Position numbers and translations under genes: made by a program
From: Denitrobaculum sp965232285
GTDB lineage: Bacteria; Pseudomonadota; Alphaproteobacteria; Kiloniellales; Kiloniellaceae
Length of the DNA: 64,000 bases
Assembly (NCBI GenBank): GCA_965232285.1
Contig: CBDDPL010000004.1
Coordinates: 1,984,001-2,048,000, forward strand
Reading direction: 5' to 3'
Part shown: positions 15,990 through 24,533 of the stretch, piece by piece
Layout: every line of letters begins with the position of its first letter
How positions within the stretch are numbered: position 1 is the first letter of the stretch
The notes under the pieces: model-generated
What the model was told of the DNA's origin: nothing
Database searches by the model: none
What the model saw: the letters and a program-made list of their open reading frames with translations, nothing else

Positions 15990-18323
15990 TCAGAACTTCA
16001 CATTCAGAGAAGCACCGAAGGTGCGCGGCGGTAAAACATAGGCGCCGGAATCCGGCAGGCGCTGATAGATGGCAAATTCATCCGTCAGGTTCTGGACAAA
16101 GGCCCGGACGGTGAAGGGGCCGTGGCTGTAGGCGGCGGCCAGATCAAAAAGCAGGTAGTCGCCGGACTTCTCGCCATCCGTGTTGGAAAAGCTGCCGAAG
16201 TATTCCGCCACATACTGCGCACTGCCCGAAAACTCCAGTCCCTCCATCGGCGACCATACGGCTCCGGCAGTAAAAGTGACATCCGGGTCCAACCCGATGT
16301 CATTGCCGTCCGCCGTCGTGCTGCTGTCCTGGATCTCGGTTTGCAGCAGGCCGAGCCCGGCATTGACCACAAGCTCCTCGGTCAGCTTGGCGCGGCCTTC
16401 GATTTCCGCACCATAGGAGATGGCATTACTGAAATTGACGATACGGGTGCTTGTCGGCGTAGGGCTGAAGAATTCCTGCTTGTCCGTGAAGTCGTTGAAA
16501 AAGGCGGTCACATCAAGCCCGAAACGGCCATCGTCGAAAGTCCCGCGATAGGCCGCCTCATAGGTCCAGACGAACTCGGAATCGAAGGAGAAAGCCTCAA
16601 ACGAAAAGAAGTCGACGCCGGCGCCACCCGGATTGTAGCCCCTCCGCAGGGTCGCTGACACGGTTTGGTCTTCAGTGACGTCATAGGCGACACCGATCTT
16701 GGGCAGAATAACCGTCTCCTTCAGGTCATCGTTCTGCTGTCCGAAACCACCGAAGGCATCGATTTCGATATTGGCGTCGTAGTGTTGAACCCTGCCGCCA
16801 ATGAGCAGGCGCAGATCCGGCAGAATCTCAACGGCGCCGTCAAGGAACACAGCATAGGATTCAGACTCCGCGTCACTGCCGAAATCGAAGTTGCTGAGTT
16901 CACTCTCGTTCAGATCTTTGGTGTAGGTCACGCCCACGATACCCGAGAGCGGGCCGTCATCGGGATCGACGGTCAGCAGGAGGTCCTGATTGAAGCGCTG
17001 CTGGTCGATGTCGTCAAAGTTGATGAACTGATTGGCGTCGGCCGTGTCGTCGAATCTGTCGCGCTGCCAGCTCGTGATCGAGCGGACTTCGCCGAGACCT
17101 GAGAGTTCGTAGGAGAGGTTTAAGGTCGTTGCGATGGCTTCCGTGTTGAAGATCCGCTGTTCACCGAAGAGATAAACGCGGTCTTCGATGTCGCGGCCTC
17201 CGTTGAAGTTTGAGTCGCTGACGAAGCTGTCGAAACCGAGATCCCTGCCTTTCTCGTATTCGACGGATGTCAGGATCTCCAGCTCGGGCAGTTCCTCCGG
17301 CGCATAGAGCCACTTGTTGCGCAGCGAGAGGCGGTCGAATTCAGAGAGCTGATCGAAATCGGTGCCCGGAGGCGCCACCGAAAAGCCGTCGACTTCCCGG
17401 ACCTTGACCGGGATCCGGCCGTCGACATACTCGATCACCAGGCGCCCGGCGAGTTCATCTTGCACCACCGGCAGATTGGCCATTGCGGCGCCGCGGTAGG
17501 TGAACTCGCCGATCTCGTCCCATTTGAGTTCGCCCAGGGCTTCCGCTTCGGTGGTGAAGCTCGGATCCTTGGTCTTGACGATGTAGGCACCCGCGATCGC
17601 GTTGGCGCCGCGGGTGGTGGTCTGCGGCCCGCGCAGGACCTCCGCCTGCTCGATATCGAATACCGACTGGAATGAGTTGTTGGTCAGGGTCGAGAGGCGC
17701 GGGATATCGTCTACCACGAGCGAGGCGCGCGGGCGTGTATTGACCAGGATGTTGCCGGCCAGCCCAAAAGCACCGTCGGCCTCGCCGCCGCGAATCGGTG
17801 GCAGGAATTCGCCTGGTGCCGGGGTGATGTTGGGGGCTCGTTCAATCACCTGGTAGACGCCGTTTTCGCCGCTGCGGCGCACACTCTCTTCATCGAACAC
17901 CGTCACGCTGCTGGTCGTCTGCTGCAACGTCCTGCGCTGGCGCTCGCCGACGACCGTGATCGGCGCCAGAACCAGTGGTGCGTTGCTTTGCGCCGGCGTG
18001 TTCTGCACCAGGGTCACAGCACCATCGCCGGTATAGCGGTAGGACAAGCCCGTACCGGACAGAAGCAACTCGAGCGCCTGTTCCCTGGTAAAGCTGCCCT
18101 GAACACCTGGCGAAGTCTTATCCTGCGTGATCCGCGCATCGACGAGGACTTCCAGACCGGCCTGCTCGGCAAACTGCAGCAGGGCAGAAGACAGCGGCTG
18201 TTGCCCGATTGAATAGGATTGCGTTACGGCGCTCTGCGCGAACGCTACAGGCATGGCAAAAGGCAGAACGGCACACAGCGTTATCACTAGGCCAAACACC
18301 ACAAGGCCCGATTGCGTTTTCAT
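15990..18323 (-). CDS. TonB-dependent siderophore receptor with signalling (STN) domain
   Basis: A 777-residue outer-membrane protein. The signal peptide (MKTQSGLVVFGLVITLCAVLPFAMPVAFAQ) is followed by an STN signalling domain (SYSIGQQPLSSALLQFAEQAGLEVLVD...TGLSYRYTGDGAVTLVQN), a TonB-box/plug region (APITVVGERQ, then the plug) and a 22-strand barrel ending in Phe (GASLNVKF). ATG at 18323 is preceded by GGGGGA; the longer frame adds 26 Arg/His-rich residues before the signal peptide and is less likely. The STN domain means the receptor signals to the FecR-type anti-sigma factor encoded upstream. The ligand cannot be named from the sequence. Confidence 0.93.
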   Translation of the reverse strand: MKTQSGLVVFGLVITLCAVLPFAMPVAFAQSAVTQSYSIGQQPLSSALLQFAEQAGLEVLVDARITQDKTSPGVQGSFTREQALELLLSGTGLSYRYTGDGAVTLVQNTPAQSNAPLVLAPITVVGERQRRTLQQTTSSVTVFDEESVRRSGENGVYQVIERAPNITPAPGEFLPPIRGGEADGAFGLAGNILVNTRPRASLVVDDIPRLSTLTNNSFQSVFDIEQAEVLRGPQTTTRGANAIAGAYIVKTKDPSFTTEAEALGELKWDEIGEFTYRGAAMANLPVVQDELAGRLVIEYVDGRIPVKVREVDGFSVAPPGTDFDQLSEFDRLSLRNKWLYAPEELPELEILTSVEYEKGRDLGFDSFVSDSNFNGGRDIEDRVYLFGEQRIFNTEAIATTLNLSYELSGLGEVRSITSWQRDRFDDTADANQFINFDDIDQQRFNQDLLLTVDPDDGPLSGIVGVTYTKDLNESELSNFDFGSDAESESYAVFLDGAVEILPDLRLLIGGRVQHYDANIEIDAFGGFGQQNDDLKETVILPKIGVAYDVTEDQTVSATLRRGYNPGGAGVDFFSFEAFSFDSEFVWTYEAAYRGTFDDGRFGLDVTAFFNDFTDKQEFFSPTPTSTRIVNFSNAISYGAEIEGRAKLTEELVVNAGLGLLQTEIQDSSTTADGNDIGLDPDVTFTAGAVWSPMEGLEFSGSAQYVAEYFGSFSNTDGEKSGDYLLFDLAAAYSHGPFTVRAFVQNLTDEFAIYQRLPDSGAYVLPPRTFGASLNVKF

Positions 18324-18528
18324 ATTGTCCCCCGACTCATGTTTTCCCCGCCGGCGAACCGCGTGTCGACGGTGAGAATGCGTCTTAAGAACGACGCTCA
18401 AAACAGAAGACGTGGAAAACCCGGAACAGCATTACAGGGCGGCGAAAAAAATCTCGGCCAGCAGCCATGAAGCGGTTTTCCCGGGCTCCGGCGGGGTGCG
18501 TCCCACCCGAGCCGGCCGTTGCTGTGCC

Positions 18529-19518
18529 TCAAGGGGCGAAGACAAGAACAAGGTAGTCGGTAGCCCGGTAGATTCGAACCGGCAGGGTCTTACCGATCGT
18601 ATCAAGGATGGCATCTGTATCGTCGATGCTGAAGGAACCGGTCACGGGCAACCGCGCGAGTGCGCTGTCCATGATCACAATCTGGCCGGTGCGGTAGCGT
18701 TCGACTTCGCTCAAGACCTCGCCCAGCCGACGATTATTGAAAACGAGGCGCCCGCGCTGCCACGCAAAGGCCGTTTCCAGGTTCACTGGCTCAACGCGGC
18801 CCAAACCCGATTCAGAGACCTGAACACCCTGCCCGGCCACGACAAGCGATGATTTCCCACTCAGGTCCGAGACCTTGACCTCGCTCTCAGACACGACGAT
18901 TTCAAGCGAATCGTCGCTCTGTTTGATCGAAAAAGCGGTCCCGAGAACTTCGACCCGCCCCAGCTTCGTCTCCACCGTAAAGGGGCGTTGAGGGTCCGAC
19001 GCAACCTCGAAAAAGGCCTCCCCAGCCTGCAGGGAGATCATGCGGCGGTTGGGTTCGAAGCTCGCCGACACAGCAGATGACGTATTCAAGTGTACTCTCG
19101 AGCCGTCTTCCAGCACGAGCCTGGTCTGCTCGCCGGCACCGGTACGGTGATCGGCAAAAAAGCCCCGGGCGATCAGGTTTTGAGCCGCGAATGCAACGAC
19201 CGCGGCCAGGGACGCCGCCAGCGCCATATGGCGGAAGCCAAGCCGCCGACCGCCTTTCCCTGGCCCCTGCGCTGCCTTTCGAGGCATCGGAGGCCTCGGG
19301 GCCGGATCAGCCTGTCTCCGCAGTTCGGCGCCTTGCCCTATGCTGTCGAGGCCGGACCATAGCCGCTCCATCTCCCGGTAAGCCCGCAGATGCGCCGGAT
19401 CACCCGCCAGCCAGGCTTCAAAGGCCGCTTTATCGGCTTCGGTGACGGCTTCGTCGCGTAGACGCACGAACCAGGAAACCGCCGCCTGCTCTATCGATGC
19501 TCCGCTCATTTCGCCCAT
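18529..19518 (-). CDS. fecR: FecR-family anti-sigma regulator
   Basis: A 329-residue protein. The N-terminal cytoplasmic region (QAAVSWFVRLRDEAVTEADKAAFEAWLAGDPAHLRAYREMERLW) is the sigma-binding DUF4880-type segment with the conserved Trp. A transmembrane helix (MALAASLAAVVAFAAQNLIA) and a periplasmic FecR domain (TRLVLEDGSRVHLNTSSAVSASF...RMISLQAGEAFFEVA...FTVETKLGRVEVLGTAFSI) follow. It relays receptor occupancy to the sigma factor. It lies between the sigma gene and the receptor gene, all on one strand. Confidence 0.95.
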   Translation of the reverse strand: MGEMSGASIEQAAVSWFVRLRDEAVTEADKAAFEAWLAGDPAHLRAYREMERLWSGLDSIGQGAELRRQADPAPRPPMPRKAAQGPGKGGRRLGFRHMALAASLAAVVAFAAQNLIARGFFADHRTGAGEQTRLVLEDGSRVHLNTSSAVSASFEPNRRMISLQAGEAFFEVASDPQRPFTVETKLGRVEVLGTAFSIKQSDDSLEIVVSESEVKVSDLSGKSSLVVAGQGVQVSESGLGRVEPVNLETAFAWQRGRLVFNNRRLGEVLSEVERYRTGQIVIMDSALARLPVTGSFSIDDTDAILDTIGKTLPVRIYRATDYLVLVFAP

Positions 19519-19684
19519 CCGGACAGACCGTTGCTTACCCGTTGGCTCGCAGGCCGCAATGGCTGGACAGCTATTCCGCCTTCCCGACTGCTATCTCTGT
19601 AGACGTGATTCATGGCAAAGAGCATTACCCGGTAAAGAAGTTTTTCGCCTTCATTCCTCTGCGACCTTCATTCTTGCGCCACCT

Positions 19685-20182
19685 TCATTCCTCTGCCAGA
19701 TGATCCCGGCAATGCGCCAGCGCACGCATCATGTGAACCATAACCGTGTTCTTCGAGATCCCAAGACGGCTCGCAATTTCCGTGTAGGTCAGGCCCTGGA
19801 ATTTATGCATCAAGAGGATCTCCCTTTGTCGAGGTGGCAGCTTGTCGACGGCCTGCTCCAACCGGCGCACTTCTTCCCGCGCCAGGACCGTCCGTTCCGG
19901 GCCGGGTGCATCATCCGGCAGCCTGTCCCATTCAGCAGGCTCGTCCGCACGCGCAGAAAACCCCTCACTCCGAAAGTGGTCGGCAGCGAGATTGGAGGCT
20001 ATGCGGAAGAGGTAGGCGCGCGGATTATCGATTTCTTCTGCGGGCGAGGCCTTCATCAACCTGGCAAAGGTCTCCTGCGTCAGATCCGCAGCCATCTGGG
20101 CAGAGTCGAGGCGCCGGGTCAAATAGCGTCGTAACTCGTCGCCGTGCTCGGCGTAAAAGCGTTTGACGTCCTCTTGCCGCAC
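19685..20182 (-). CDS. fecI: FecI-type ECF sigma factor
   Basis: A 165-residue ECF sigma factor. Region 2 is FYAEHGDELRRYLTRRLDSAQMAADLTQETFARLM...NPRAYLFRIASNLAADHFR; region 4 is LDKLPPRQREILLMHKFQGLTYTEIASRLGISKNTVMVHMMRALAHCR-like. It directs RNA polymerase to the receptor operon when the receptor is ligand-loaded. A Fur-box-like site lies about 40 bases upstream of its start (20222-20241), so expression should be iron-repressed. Confidence 0.95.
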   Translation of the reverse strand: MRQEDVKRFYAEHGDELRRYLTRRLDSAQMAADLTQETFARLMKASPAEEIDNPRAYLFRIASNLAADHFRSEGFSARADEPAEWDRLPDDAPGPERTVLAREEVRRLEQAVDKLPPRQREILLMHKFQGLTYTEIASRLGISKNTVMVHMMRALAHCRDHLAEE

Positions 20183-20221
20183 CAGAATCCCAATTCGTCA
20201 AGGTCACTGCTCTCCCCTAAC

Positions 20222-20241
20222 GCAAATGAGAACTGTTCGCA
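20222..20241 (-). promoter_or_regulatory. Fur-box-like operator upstream of fecI
   Basis: GCAAATGAGAACTGTTCGCA lies 39 bases upstream of the fecI start. Centred on its T it reads as a 7-1-7 near-palindrome (TGAGAAC-T-GTTCGCA, six of seven pairs) and closely resembles GCAAATGAGAAT-type Fur boxes. Its position before an ECF sigma/FecR/receptor operon agrees with iron repression. Confidence 0.6.
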
Positions 20242-20266
20242 AACGCAATTCGCCTTTACGTTTGCG
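20238..20266. promoter_or_regulatory. inverted repeat next to the Fur-like box
   Basis: CGCAAACG at 20238-20245 and CGTTTGCG at 20259-20266 form perfect 8-base inverted arms with a 13-base spacer. CGCAAATG at 20221 repeats the left arm 17 bases earlier. The arms overlap the edge of the Fur-like site, so a second regulator or a double Fur dimer may bind here. The function is inferred only from position. Confidence 0.4.
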
Positions 20267-20328
20267 ATCGGAAACATGACTGGGTTGGAATAAGGGAGCT
20301 CTGTCAGGCCCGCGATCTCTGGGTGGCT

Positions 20329-21828
20329 TCAGCCGACCTTCGCCACCGGTTCCACGCCCCGCGGCGGCTGTCCGGGATCTTCGGGGTCGCGGTCCTTGTC
20401 GACGGCATCAGCATGGCTCGCGATCTGGGGGGCGCGTTCCGCGGCCGGGCGCCGGTCCGGCGGGGTGACGATGCCGCCGGATACCACCATCTTGATCCCC
20501 TCCTCGATCGTCATGCTCAAGGTGCTGGTCTCACGCTTGGGAACGAAGAGCAGAAAGCCCGACGTGGGATTCGGGGTTGTCGGCAAAAAGATATTCACGG
20601 CGTCATCGGGCCCTGCATCGGTGATGCGGTGATTGGCGTCTCCGGTCAGGAAGCCGATGGCCCAGCTTTCCTTGCGTGGATACTGCACCAGCACCACATC
20701 CCGGAAGGCCGCCGACTGCTGCTTGAAGACAGCCTCGAAGATCTGCTTCAGGGCGCCGTAAACACCGCGGATCACCGGCATACGGTCCAGCAGGCGTTCG
20801 CCGGCACGCACGATGCTGCGTCCGACCAGGCCGGCGGTGAGGAAGCCGATCAGGGTCAGCACCGCCAGGACGACGATCACACCAAGCCCGGGGATGCTGA
20901 AGGGCAGATAGGTTTCCGGATTCCACTTGGCGGGAATCAGGGGGGTTACCCGATCATCGACGAAATTCACGATCTCCAGCGCCAGCCAGCAGGTAATGCC
21001 GATCGGCGCGGTGATCAGGACACCCGTGAGGAAGTGGTTTCTGAGGCGGCCGATGAAGCCCAACTGATGCGAGCTATGCGCCTCCTCTTCCGTTTTCTTT
21101 TCCGCCTTGCCGTTATCCCGTTCAAGGGCACGTCCGTTGGGGACACCGTTATCCGGCGGCGTGACAATACCACTGGAAATAACCAGCTTGATGCCTTCCT
21201 CGACCGTCAGGTCCAGGTGATGCACATCGCGTTCAGGGATGAAAAGCAGGAAACCGGTGGTCGGGTTCGGAGTTGCCGGGACGAAGACATTGACCACCGT
21301 CTCGCTGGTCATCTCCTGAACCTCTCCCTCCGTACGGCCCGTGATAAAGCCAACCGCCCAGGTCCCGCGGTTCGGATATTCGACCAGGACGACTTCGCGG
21401 AAGGCGTTGGACTTTTGGGAGAGGACGGTCTCGAAGACCTGCCGGGTCCAGCTATAAACGCTGCGCACGATCGGCAGTTGGGAAATGGCGCCTTCACTAA
21501 CCCTGGTAATCATCCGGCCGACATAACCGGTGGTGACGGAGCCCACCATGGTCAGGGCGATCAGAACCACCAGCAGACCAAGACCGGGGATGGCGAACGG
21601 CAGATAACTTTCGGGATTCCACTTGACCGGGATATAGGGCCGGACGGTGTTGTCCACGAAGGAAATGAACTGCCAGGCGAGCCAGAAGGTGATACCGATC
21701 GGCGCCGCGATCAGGAGACCCGCGAGGAAATAGTTTCGAAGGCGGCCAGCGAAACTCAAAGTATGAACCGGCTTGGGCTTACCTGCCCCGCGTTTGTCAG
21801 CCTTTTTCCGTTCTTTCTTGGCCGTCAT
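20329..21828 (-). CDS. tandem-duplicated DUF502 membrane protein (two DUF502 units in one chain)
   Basis: A 499-residue protein made of two homologous halves. Unit 1 (about 28-235) has GRLRNYFLAGLLIAAPIGIT, VKWNPESYLPFAIPGLG, PIVRSVYSWTRQVFETV and TPNPTTGFLLFIP. Unit 2 (about 258-465) repeats GRLRNHFLTGVLITAPIGIT, AKWNPETYLPFSIPGLG, PVIRGVYGALKQIFEAV and TPNPTSGFLLFVP, with the same two membrane segments per unit. A charged linker (ALERDNGKAEKKTEEEAHS) joins them. DUF502 proteins normally have one unit of 200-250 residues. The reading frame is continuous through the join. Its role is unknown; DUF502 genes often sit near recG in alphaproteobacteria, and here the iron block lies between them. 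Confidence 0.9.
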   Translation of the reverse strand: MTAKKERKKADKRGAGKPKPVHTLSFAGRLRNYFLAGLLIAAPIGITFWLAWQFISFVDNTVRPYIPVKWNPESYLPFAIPGLGLLVVLIALTMVGSVTTGYVGRMITRVSEGAISQLPIVRSVYSWTRQVFETVLSQKSNAFREVVLVEYPNRGTWAVGFITGRTEGEVQEMTSETVVNVFVPATPNPTTGFLLFIPERDVHHLDLTVEEGIKLVISSGIVTPPDNGVPNGRALERDNGKAEKKTEEEAHSSHQLGFIGRLRNHFLTGVLITAPIGITCWLALEIVNFVDDRVTPLIPAKWNPETYLPFSIPGLGVIVVLAVLTLIGFLTAGLVGRSIVRAGERLLDRMPVIRGVYGALKQIFEAVFKQQSAAFRDVVLVQYPRKESWAIGFLTGDANHRITDAGPDDAVNIFLPTTPNPTSGFLLFVPKRETSTLSMTIEEGIKMVVSGGIVTPPDRRPAAERAPQIASHADAVDKDRDPEDPGQPPRGVEPVAKVG

Positions 21829-22107
21829 CCGGATCCCATCCTCTTACCGGCGTGTCGCAATCGGCGCCTCCCATCAGCCCCGATCTCCGGCTGCGTCAGA
21901 TATGGGCATCGGCCGGCCAGTCTGCCAGTGCAGGCAAGCCACTTTTACCCGTCTTGGTGAGCCCCGGTTAAGAAGCCCCAAGTCTCTACAGTAGTGAAGA
22001 TAGCAACGCTGAGCCAGCGTCGCCTTTCGCCTTTGACCGAGATGACTGCAGGCGGGCAGGTCAGACGTCGACAGCGTCTTGAAAAGTATTCAAATTTTAT
22101 GAAAAGC
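21829..22107. other. intergenic stretch upstream of DUF502 gene
   Basis: No open frame with coding character is visible. It must hold the promoter of the minus-strand DUF502 gene on its left side. On its right it contains the A-rich run (22089-22105) that becomes the T-rich tail of the tRNA terminator. Confidence 0.5.
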
Positions 22108-22135
22108 CTCCGGCGGAGTTCTCGTCACTCCGGAG
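22102..22135 (-). terminator. rho-independent terminator of the tRNA-Leu pair
   Basis: On the minus strand CTCCGG (22135-22130) pairs with CCGGAG (22113-22108), followed by GCTTTTC. It begins 6 bases after the CCA end of tRNA-Leu(CAG). Confidence 0.65.
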
Positions 22136-22140
22136 TAATT

Positions 22141-22227
22141 TGGTGCGGATGAGAGGACTTGAACCTCCACTCCCGTACGGGAACATGCACCTGAAGCATG
22201 CGCGTCTACCAATTCCGCCACATCCGC
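22141..22227 (-). tRNA. tRNA-Leu (anticodon CAG)
   Basis: An 87-base type II tRNA with encoded CCA. The acceptor GCGGATG pairs with CATCCGC, the D-arm is GGCGGAATTGGTAGACGC, and the anticodon stem CATGC/GCATG frames the loop TTCAGGT, giving anticodon CAG (reads CUG). The long variable arm (TTCCCGTACGGGA) is typical of tRNA-Leu. It lies 73 bases downstream of the second tRNA-Leu on the same strand. Confidence 0.96.
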
Positions 22228-22300
22228 ATTTCAACAACCAGGCCAGGTGCACCTTGGTTGCCACGTGATTTCCATGTCGTTCCGATCGAAGCCTCGATCT

Positions 22301-22387
22301 TGGTGCGGCTGAGAGGACTTGAACCTCCACCCCCTTTCGAGGACAACGACCTCAACGTTGCGCGTCTACCGATTCCGCCACAGCCGC
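22301..22387 (-). tRNA. tRNA-Leu (anticodon GAG)
   Basis: An 87-base type II tRNA with encoded CCA. The acceptor is GCGGCTG/CAGCCGC and the anticodon stem CAACG/CGTTG frames TTGAGGT, giving anticodon GAG (reads CUC/CUU). The variable arm is TCCTCGAAAGGGGG. The T-arm is identical to that of the adjacent tRNA-Leu(CAG), which suggests an old tandem duplication with anticodon divergence. Confidence 0.96.
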
Positions 22388-22740
22388 GTGCATGGAACGA
22401 ACCGCAGGCCCGTCATCACGGAGCCGGATTTATAACGTTCTATTCCGAAAGGGCAATGGAAATTTACGCGATTTTTCATTTAATCCTTCTTCGCGCGATT
22501 TTCCTCCCTTTCAGGTGGTTTAACAGGCCAGTTGCCCACCTCTGCGCGGCTTTCTCCTTCTCAGGCCAAGCAAGAGAATCGGACTCTCACCTTCGAACAG
22601 CACGCTAAGACCCGCCAGTTGTCCGCTTTGATGCAAACAAAAATTGGCTGTCGATCCAGTTGGGCAGACATCGGCGCGCCATGGGCAAACAGGACGAGAC
22701 TATACGAAGGGCCCGGTTTTCTGCTAACCTCAGGGTTCTT
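22388..22740. other. intergenic region between tRNA-Leu(GAG) and the DksA-like gene
   Basis: Divergent control region of about 350 bases. I see no convincing gene. It contains an A/T-richer patch near 22430-22500, suitable for the tRNA promoter on the minus strand, and must hold the promoter of the DksA-like gene near its right end. Confidence 0.5.
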
Positions 22741-23103
22741 GTGACTGATCGTAGCGACATCGATATTCCTGCCGTGACCAAGCGCCTGCACGAACGCCGT
22801 GCCGAGCTTCAGGAGCTGACAGCCAGCAGTGAAGATCAGCGACGGCCCGTTGAACTGGACCAGACTCGAGTCGGTCGGCTGTCACGTATGGACGCCCTGC
22901 AAAATCAGGCCATGTCGATCGAGACCGAGAGACGGCGTTCAATCGAGCTCAGCCGGATCGAGGCGGCGCTGGAGCGCATCGCCGATGGCGACTACGGTTA
23001 TTGCGTGATTTGCGGCGACGATATCGCCCTGAAACGCCTGGAACTGGATCCCACGGCCACGACCTGTATTTCCTGCGCCAGGGAAAGCGAGCAAAAGCAC
23101 TGA
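22741..23103 (+). CDS. DksA/TraR-family zinc-finger transcription factor
   Basis: A 120-residue protein. A coiled-coil N-terminal part (AVTKRLHERRAELQELTASSEDQRRPVELDQTRVGRLSRMDALQNQAMSIETERRR) is followed by a C4 zinc finger with Cys 88, 91, 109 and 112 (CVICGDDIALKRLELDPTATTCISC). It is shorter than E. coli DksA. The start is GTG at 22741; the longer frame from 22660 has an unrelated Arg-rich lead. Such proteins bind the RNA polymerase secondary channel. The invariant DxxDxA coiled-coil tip of DksA is not obvious, so a different activity is possible. Confidence 0.85.
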   Translation: MTDRSDIDIPAVTKRLHERRAELQELTASSEDQRRPVELDQTRVGRLSRMDALQNQAMSIETERRRSIELSRIEAALERIADGDYGYCVICGDDIALKRLELDPTATTCISCARESEQKH

Positions 23104-23175
23104 CATCGAGCTGGTTCCTCGGCGCCCTCGTCTACTCGCATCACACAAAACAGGAAAGGACGGTGTCGCGGCGGG

Positions 23176-23394
23176 TCAGGGTGCCGGCGGCAGATCGATG
23201 TCCAGGATCGCCATGTTGAAGGCGTAGGAGGTCTCGCCCTCGTCTTCGTCCTTGTAAATGACACCGATGAACTCACCACCGATGTTCACCTCGATCGAAT
23301 CGCTCTTTTTGCTCTTCATATCCAACGAGAGACGCTCGGTATTGAACTTTTCGCGCAGATAGCTCTGGATGCGCAGGACTTCTGATGTATCCAC
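23176..23394 (-). CDS. DUF3126 family protein
   Basis: A 72-residue protein starting MDTSEVLRIQSYLREKFN and ending AFNMAILDIDLPPAP. It matches the small alphaproteobacterial DUF3126 family (about 70 residues) throughout. The start is GTG at 23394 with GGAG 7 bases upstream; the longer frame from 23442 adds unrelated residues. The function is unknown. It is convergent with the DksA-like gene. Confidence 0.85.
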   Translation of the reverse strand: MDTSEVLRIQSYLREKFNTERLSLDMKSKKSDSIEVNIGGEFIGVIYKDEDEGETSYAFNMAILDIDLPPAP

Positions 23395-23753
23395 GTTGGA
23401 ACTCCATCTCGATAGGCTCGGCGGCTGACGGCGCGGACGCAACGATGGCGGACTCGCGCTTTGCGGCCAGGCGGTCTTCTAACATATTGATCTCTGGCGC
23501 AGCCATTACAATGAAATGGCAGTTTCCCTGCGCACTCCCCCGGTGGCTGTGCCGCAAGGGTTAGCAGGCGGCGTCACCTTCCTGCAACAGGCAATTTTTG
23601 GCCGGGCAAGCGGCCTTCGTGGAAAAAGAAAACGAAAAATATGTCGATAAAAGGAATTTTATGCAAATTAATGCTAAATAATATAAATATTGTATAAATA
23701 AAAGTTCTGATTTTCTCTTGATTTATTTTTGCATTCACAGTATATGAAGCTCT
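23395..23753. other. intergenic region with a sharply AT-rich core (about 23620-23735)
   Basis: From about 23620 to 23735 the sequence is dominated by A and T (for example AAATAATATAAATATTGTAT near 23674), unlike anything else in this GC-rich window. It precedes the small ORF at 23754 and may be its promoter region. No gene is visible. The left half (23395-23600) holds the DUF3126 promoter. Confidence 0.5.
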
Positions 23754-23972
23754 ATGATTATCCAAAGTCCCATAACGCCGGCGGCGGTGCGCGATGGCGA
23801 CACCTCTGCGGCTCCGTCTTTGGTTGCCAATCAGCCAAGGATCTCTCAATCGACGGCCCCGGAAACCGCCCGGCCGGTCGAAGCCAGCAATCGTGCCGAG
23901 ATTTCCCGGAACGAGGACTCTGCGCCGAAAGAAGCCTCCGGGCGCGGAAGCCTGGTCGACCTCTCCGTCTGA
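23754..23972 (+). CDS. small hypothetical protein
   Basis: A 72-residue ORF, MIIQSPITPAAVRDGDTSAAPSLVANQPRISQST..., Ser/Ala/Pro-rich and probably disordered, ending RGSLVDLSV. ATG at 23754 has a weak GAAG a few bases upstream. Short proteins ending in a similar RGxxVDxxV motif are familiar to me from this group of bacteria, which supports coding, but no function is known. It sits directly after a very AT-rich segment. Confidence 0.5.
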   Translation: MIIQSPITPAAVRDGDTSAAPSLVANQPRISQSTAPETARPVEASNRAEISRNEDSAPKEASGRGSLVDLSV

Positions 23973-24003
23973 CCCCTCGCCGCATGACACGCGGCGACGC
24001 TAC

Positions 24004-24046
24004 AAAAACGCCCATGACGAGGAGCCGTTGCTCTCTGTCATGGGCG
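24004..24046 (-). terminator. terminator of the VOC gene
   Basis: A 10-base perfect stem CGCCCATGAC (24009-24018) / GTCATGGGCG (24037-24046), with an inner GGAGC/GCTC(T) pairing. On the minus strand the stem is followed by TTTTTG (24008-24004). It lies about 45 bases beyond the stop of the minus-strand VOC gene. Confidence 0.75.
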
Positions 24047-24091
24047 CGCTATTGCTTGGTCGCAAGAAGAAACCGGCTCTGCAGGGCGTTC

Positions 24092-24502
24092 TCAGCGCGG
24101 ATCGTAGGCAAACTCCACGCGCAGCCCGCCTGGCTCGCGAATCATCGCGTGGATCTTCGGCCCCTTACCGGAGGGTTCCGGTGAGAATTCGACATCGACA
24201 CCAGGCCAGTCCTTCACCGAATCGTACAAGGCGTTGAGCGCCGCTTCGTCCGCCACCTTCAAGGCGATGTGATGGAGGCCGACGTTCTTATGCCGGTCGA
24301 AGGCCACACAGTCCTGCGGATCTGAGACCTGCCAGAGCGTAAGAACCGAGGTCCCGTCCGAGACGAAGGCCGAGGGATAGTGGTCCCAGCCCCCTACCTG
24401 CTTCCAGCCAAGGCAGGAAGTGAAGAAGCCCTCGGAGGCTTCAAGATCGCGCACGGCAAGGCCGACATGGTCGACCCCAAGGGTCATGGGGGTATCTGGC
24501 AC
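24092..24502 (-). CDS. VOC-family protein
   Basis: A 136-residue VOC-fold protein with VDHVGLAVRDLEASEGFFTSCLGW at the start, GLHHIALKVADEAALNALYDSV in the middle and REPGGLRVEFAYDPR at the end. His, His and Glu lie on the expected metal-binding strands. The substrate is unknown. It lies downstream of mtnN on the same strand (31-base gap), probably in one transcript, and ends at a strong terminator. Confidence 0.85.
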   Translation of the reverse strand: MPDTPMTLGVDHVGLAVRDLEASEGFFTSCLGWKQVGGWDHYPSAFVSDGTSVLTLWQVSDPQDCVAFDRHKNVGLHHIALKVADEAALNALYDSVKDWPGVDVEFSPEPSGKGPKIHAMIREPGGLRVEFAYDPR

Positions 24503-24533
24503 AGTGGTCTCCTGATGAGAAGAAGGAAGAGTT

